A stretch of 64,000 bases of DNA from Pseudorhodoferax sp. Leaf267 (GTDB lineage: Bacteria; Pseudomonadota; Gammaproteobacteria; Burkholderiales; Burkholderiaceae_C), in assembly GCF_001422405.1 (NCBI RefSeq), contig NZ_LMMV01000024.1:219047-283046 (forward strand), written 5' to 3'. A program made the translations under genes and the position numbers. Within the stretch, counting starts at the first letter, position 1; every line of letters starts with the position of its first letter. The notes below the pieces were generated by a model that ran no database searches, had not been told where the DNA came from, and saw only the letters and a list, made by a program, of their open reading frames with translations. Of this stretch, positions 63,970 to 64,000 are shown piece after piece.

Positions 63970-64000
63970 ATGCGCCATTCGCTCGTTCCCGCCAGCCTGC
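63970..64000 (+). CDS. Start of a gene leaving the right edge (unidentified)
   Basis: ATG at 63970 opens a frame (MRHSLVPASL) that runs to the window end, divergent from uraD. A weak purine stretch (CCGGAG, about seven bases upstream) could be its ribosome site. Ten codons are too few to name it. By position it could belong to purine degradation. Confidence 0.3.
   Translation, partial: MRHSLVPASL

Overview
The window is high-GC, densely coded DNA that looks like the chromosome of a betaproteobacterium, most likely a member of the Comamonadaceae (Acidovorax/Variovorax/Hydrogenophaga-like). This rests on gene content and order (yicC opposite a Ser/Thr kinase-PP2C-rph-rdgB-hemW run; livHMGF next to livK; argD-argF; kynB-kynU-kynA; many DctP and TctC binding proteins), on a PEP-CTERM protein, and on two GC-rich hairpin repeats of a type I recall from that family. 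The assignment is an inference from reading, not from a search. I saw no rRNA, tRNA, CRISPR array, prophage or transposase gene.

Layout. 1-4964: chemosensory block (end of a sensor histidine kinase, CheW, a four-helix-bundle receptor with a CheR-tether-like C-terminus, an Aer-like PAS receptor). 4965-6832: scar with a minus-strand PrpF-family remnant beside a CitMHS transporter that appears to lack its first residues. 6833-8002: lower-GC stretch with a lone PEP-CTERM protein. 8204-13765: housekeeping (yicC, kinase/phosphatase pair, rph, rdgB, hemW). 13836-19479: a non-canonical SDR, then a complete branched-chain amino acid type ABC transporter. 19683-25422: SirB1-like protein, murJ, rpsT with a clear terminator, a DUF3579 protein, argD-argF. 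25569-31686: DUF2141 protein plus carotenoid oxygenase, a toxin-antitoxin pair with a composite antitoxin, a serine hydrolase, a TonB-dependent receptor. 31827-39034: MFS, YkgJ-like protein, tryptophan-to-anthranilate genes, a collapsed flavoprotein gene, an exported protein of unknown function, an ion channel and thioredoxin 2.

39083-46558 is a complete N-acetylglucosamine module: IICBB permease (nagE), EIIA-HPr-EI fusion (nagF), deacetylase (nagA), SIS-domain deaminase and a GntR/HutC regulator, with two matching operator-like sites in the divergent promoter. 46570-48137 holds an MDR reductase and the ruins of a FitAB-like toxin-antitoxin pair. 48140-59370 is a sugar-acid catabolic island: a nine-gene minus-strand run (SDR, mandelate-racemase-family dehydratase, 2-hydroxyacid dehydrogenase, two DctP, DctQ, DctM, an idonate-dehydrogenase-like enzyme, a third DctP) opposite a FadR-type GntR regulator and dgoD. 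The last part has a GlxA-type regulator opposite an isochorismatase-fold hydrolase and an MFS permease, a TctC binding protein, uraD, and the first codons of a gene leaving the right edge.

I found no strong case for a wholly new system. The most checkable oddities are: an in-frame intergenic-type repeat inside kynU; the Phd/UPF0175-like composite antitoxin paired with a DUF3368-type PIN toxin; paired operators at nag and at dgo; three DctP proteins for one DctQM; an SDR lacking the Tyr-xxx-Lys motif; and four decayed loci (prpF-like, flavoprotein, fitB-like, fitA-like).
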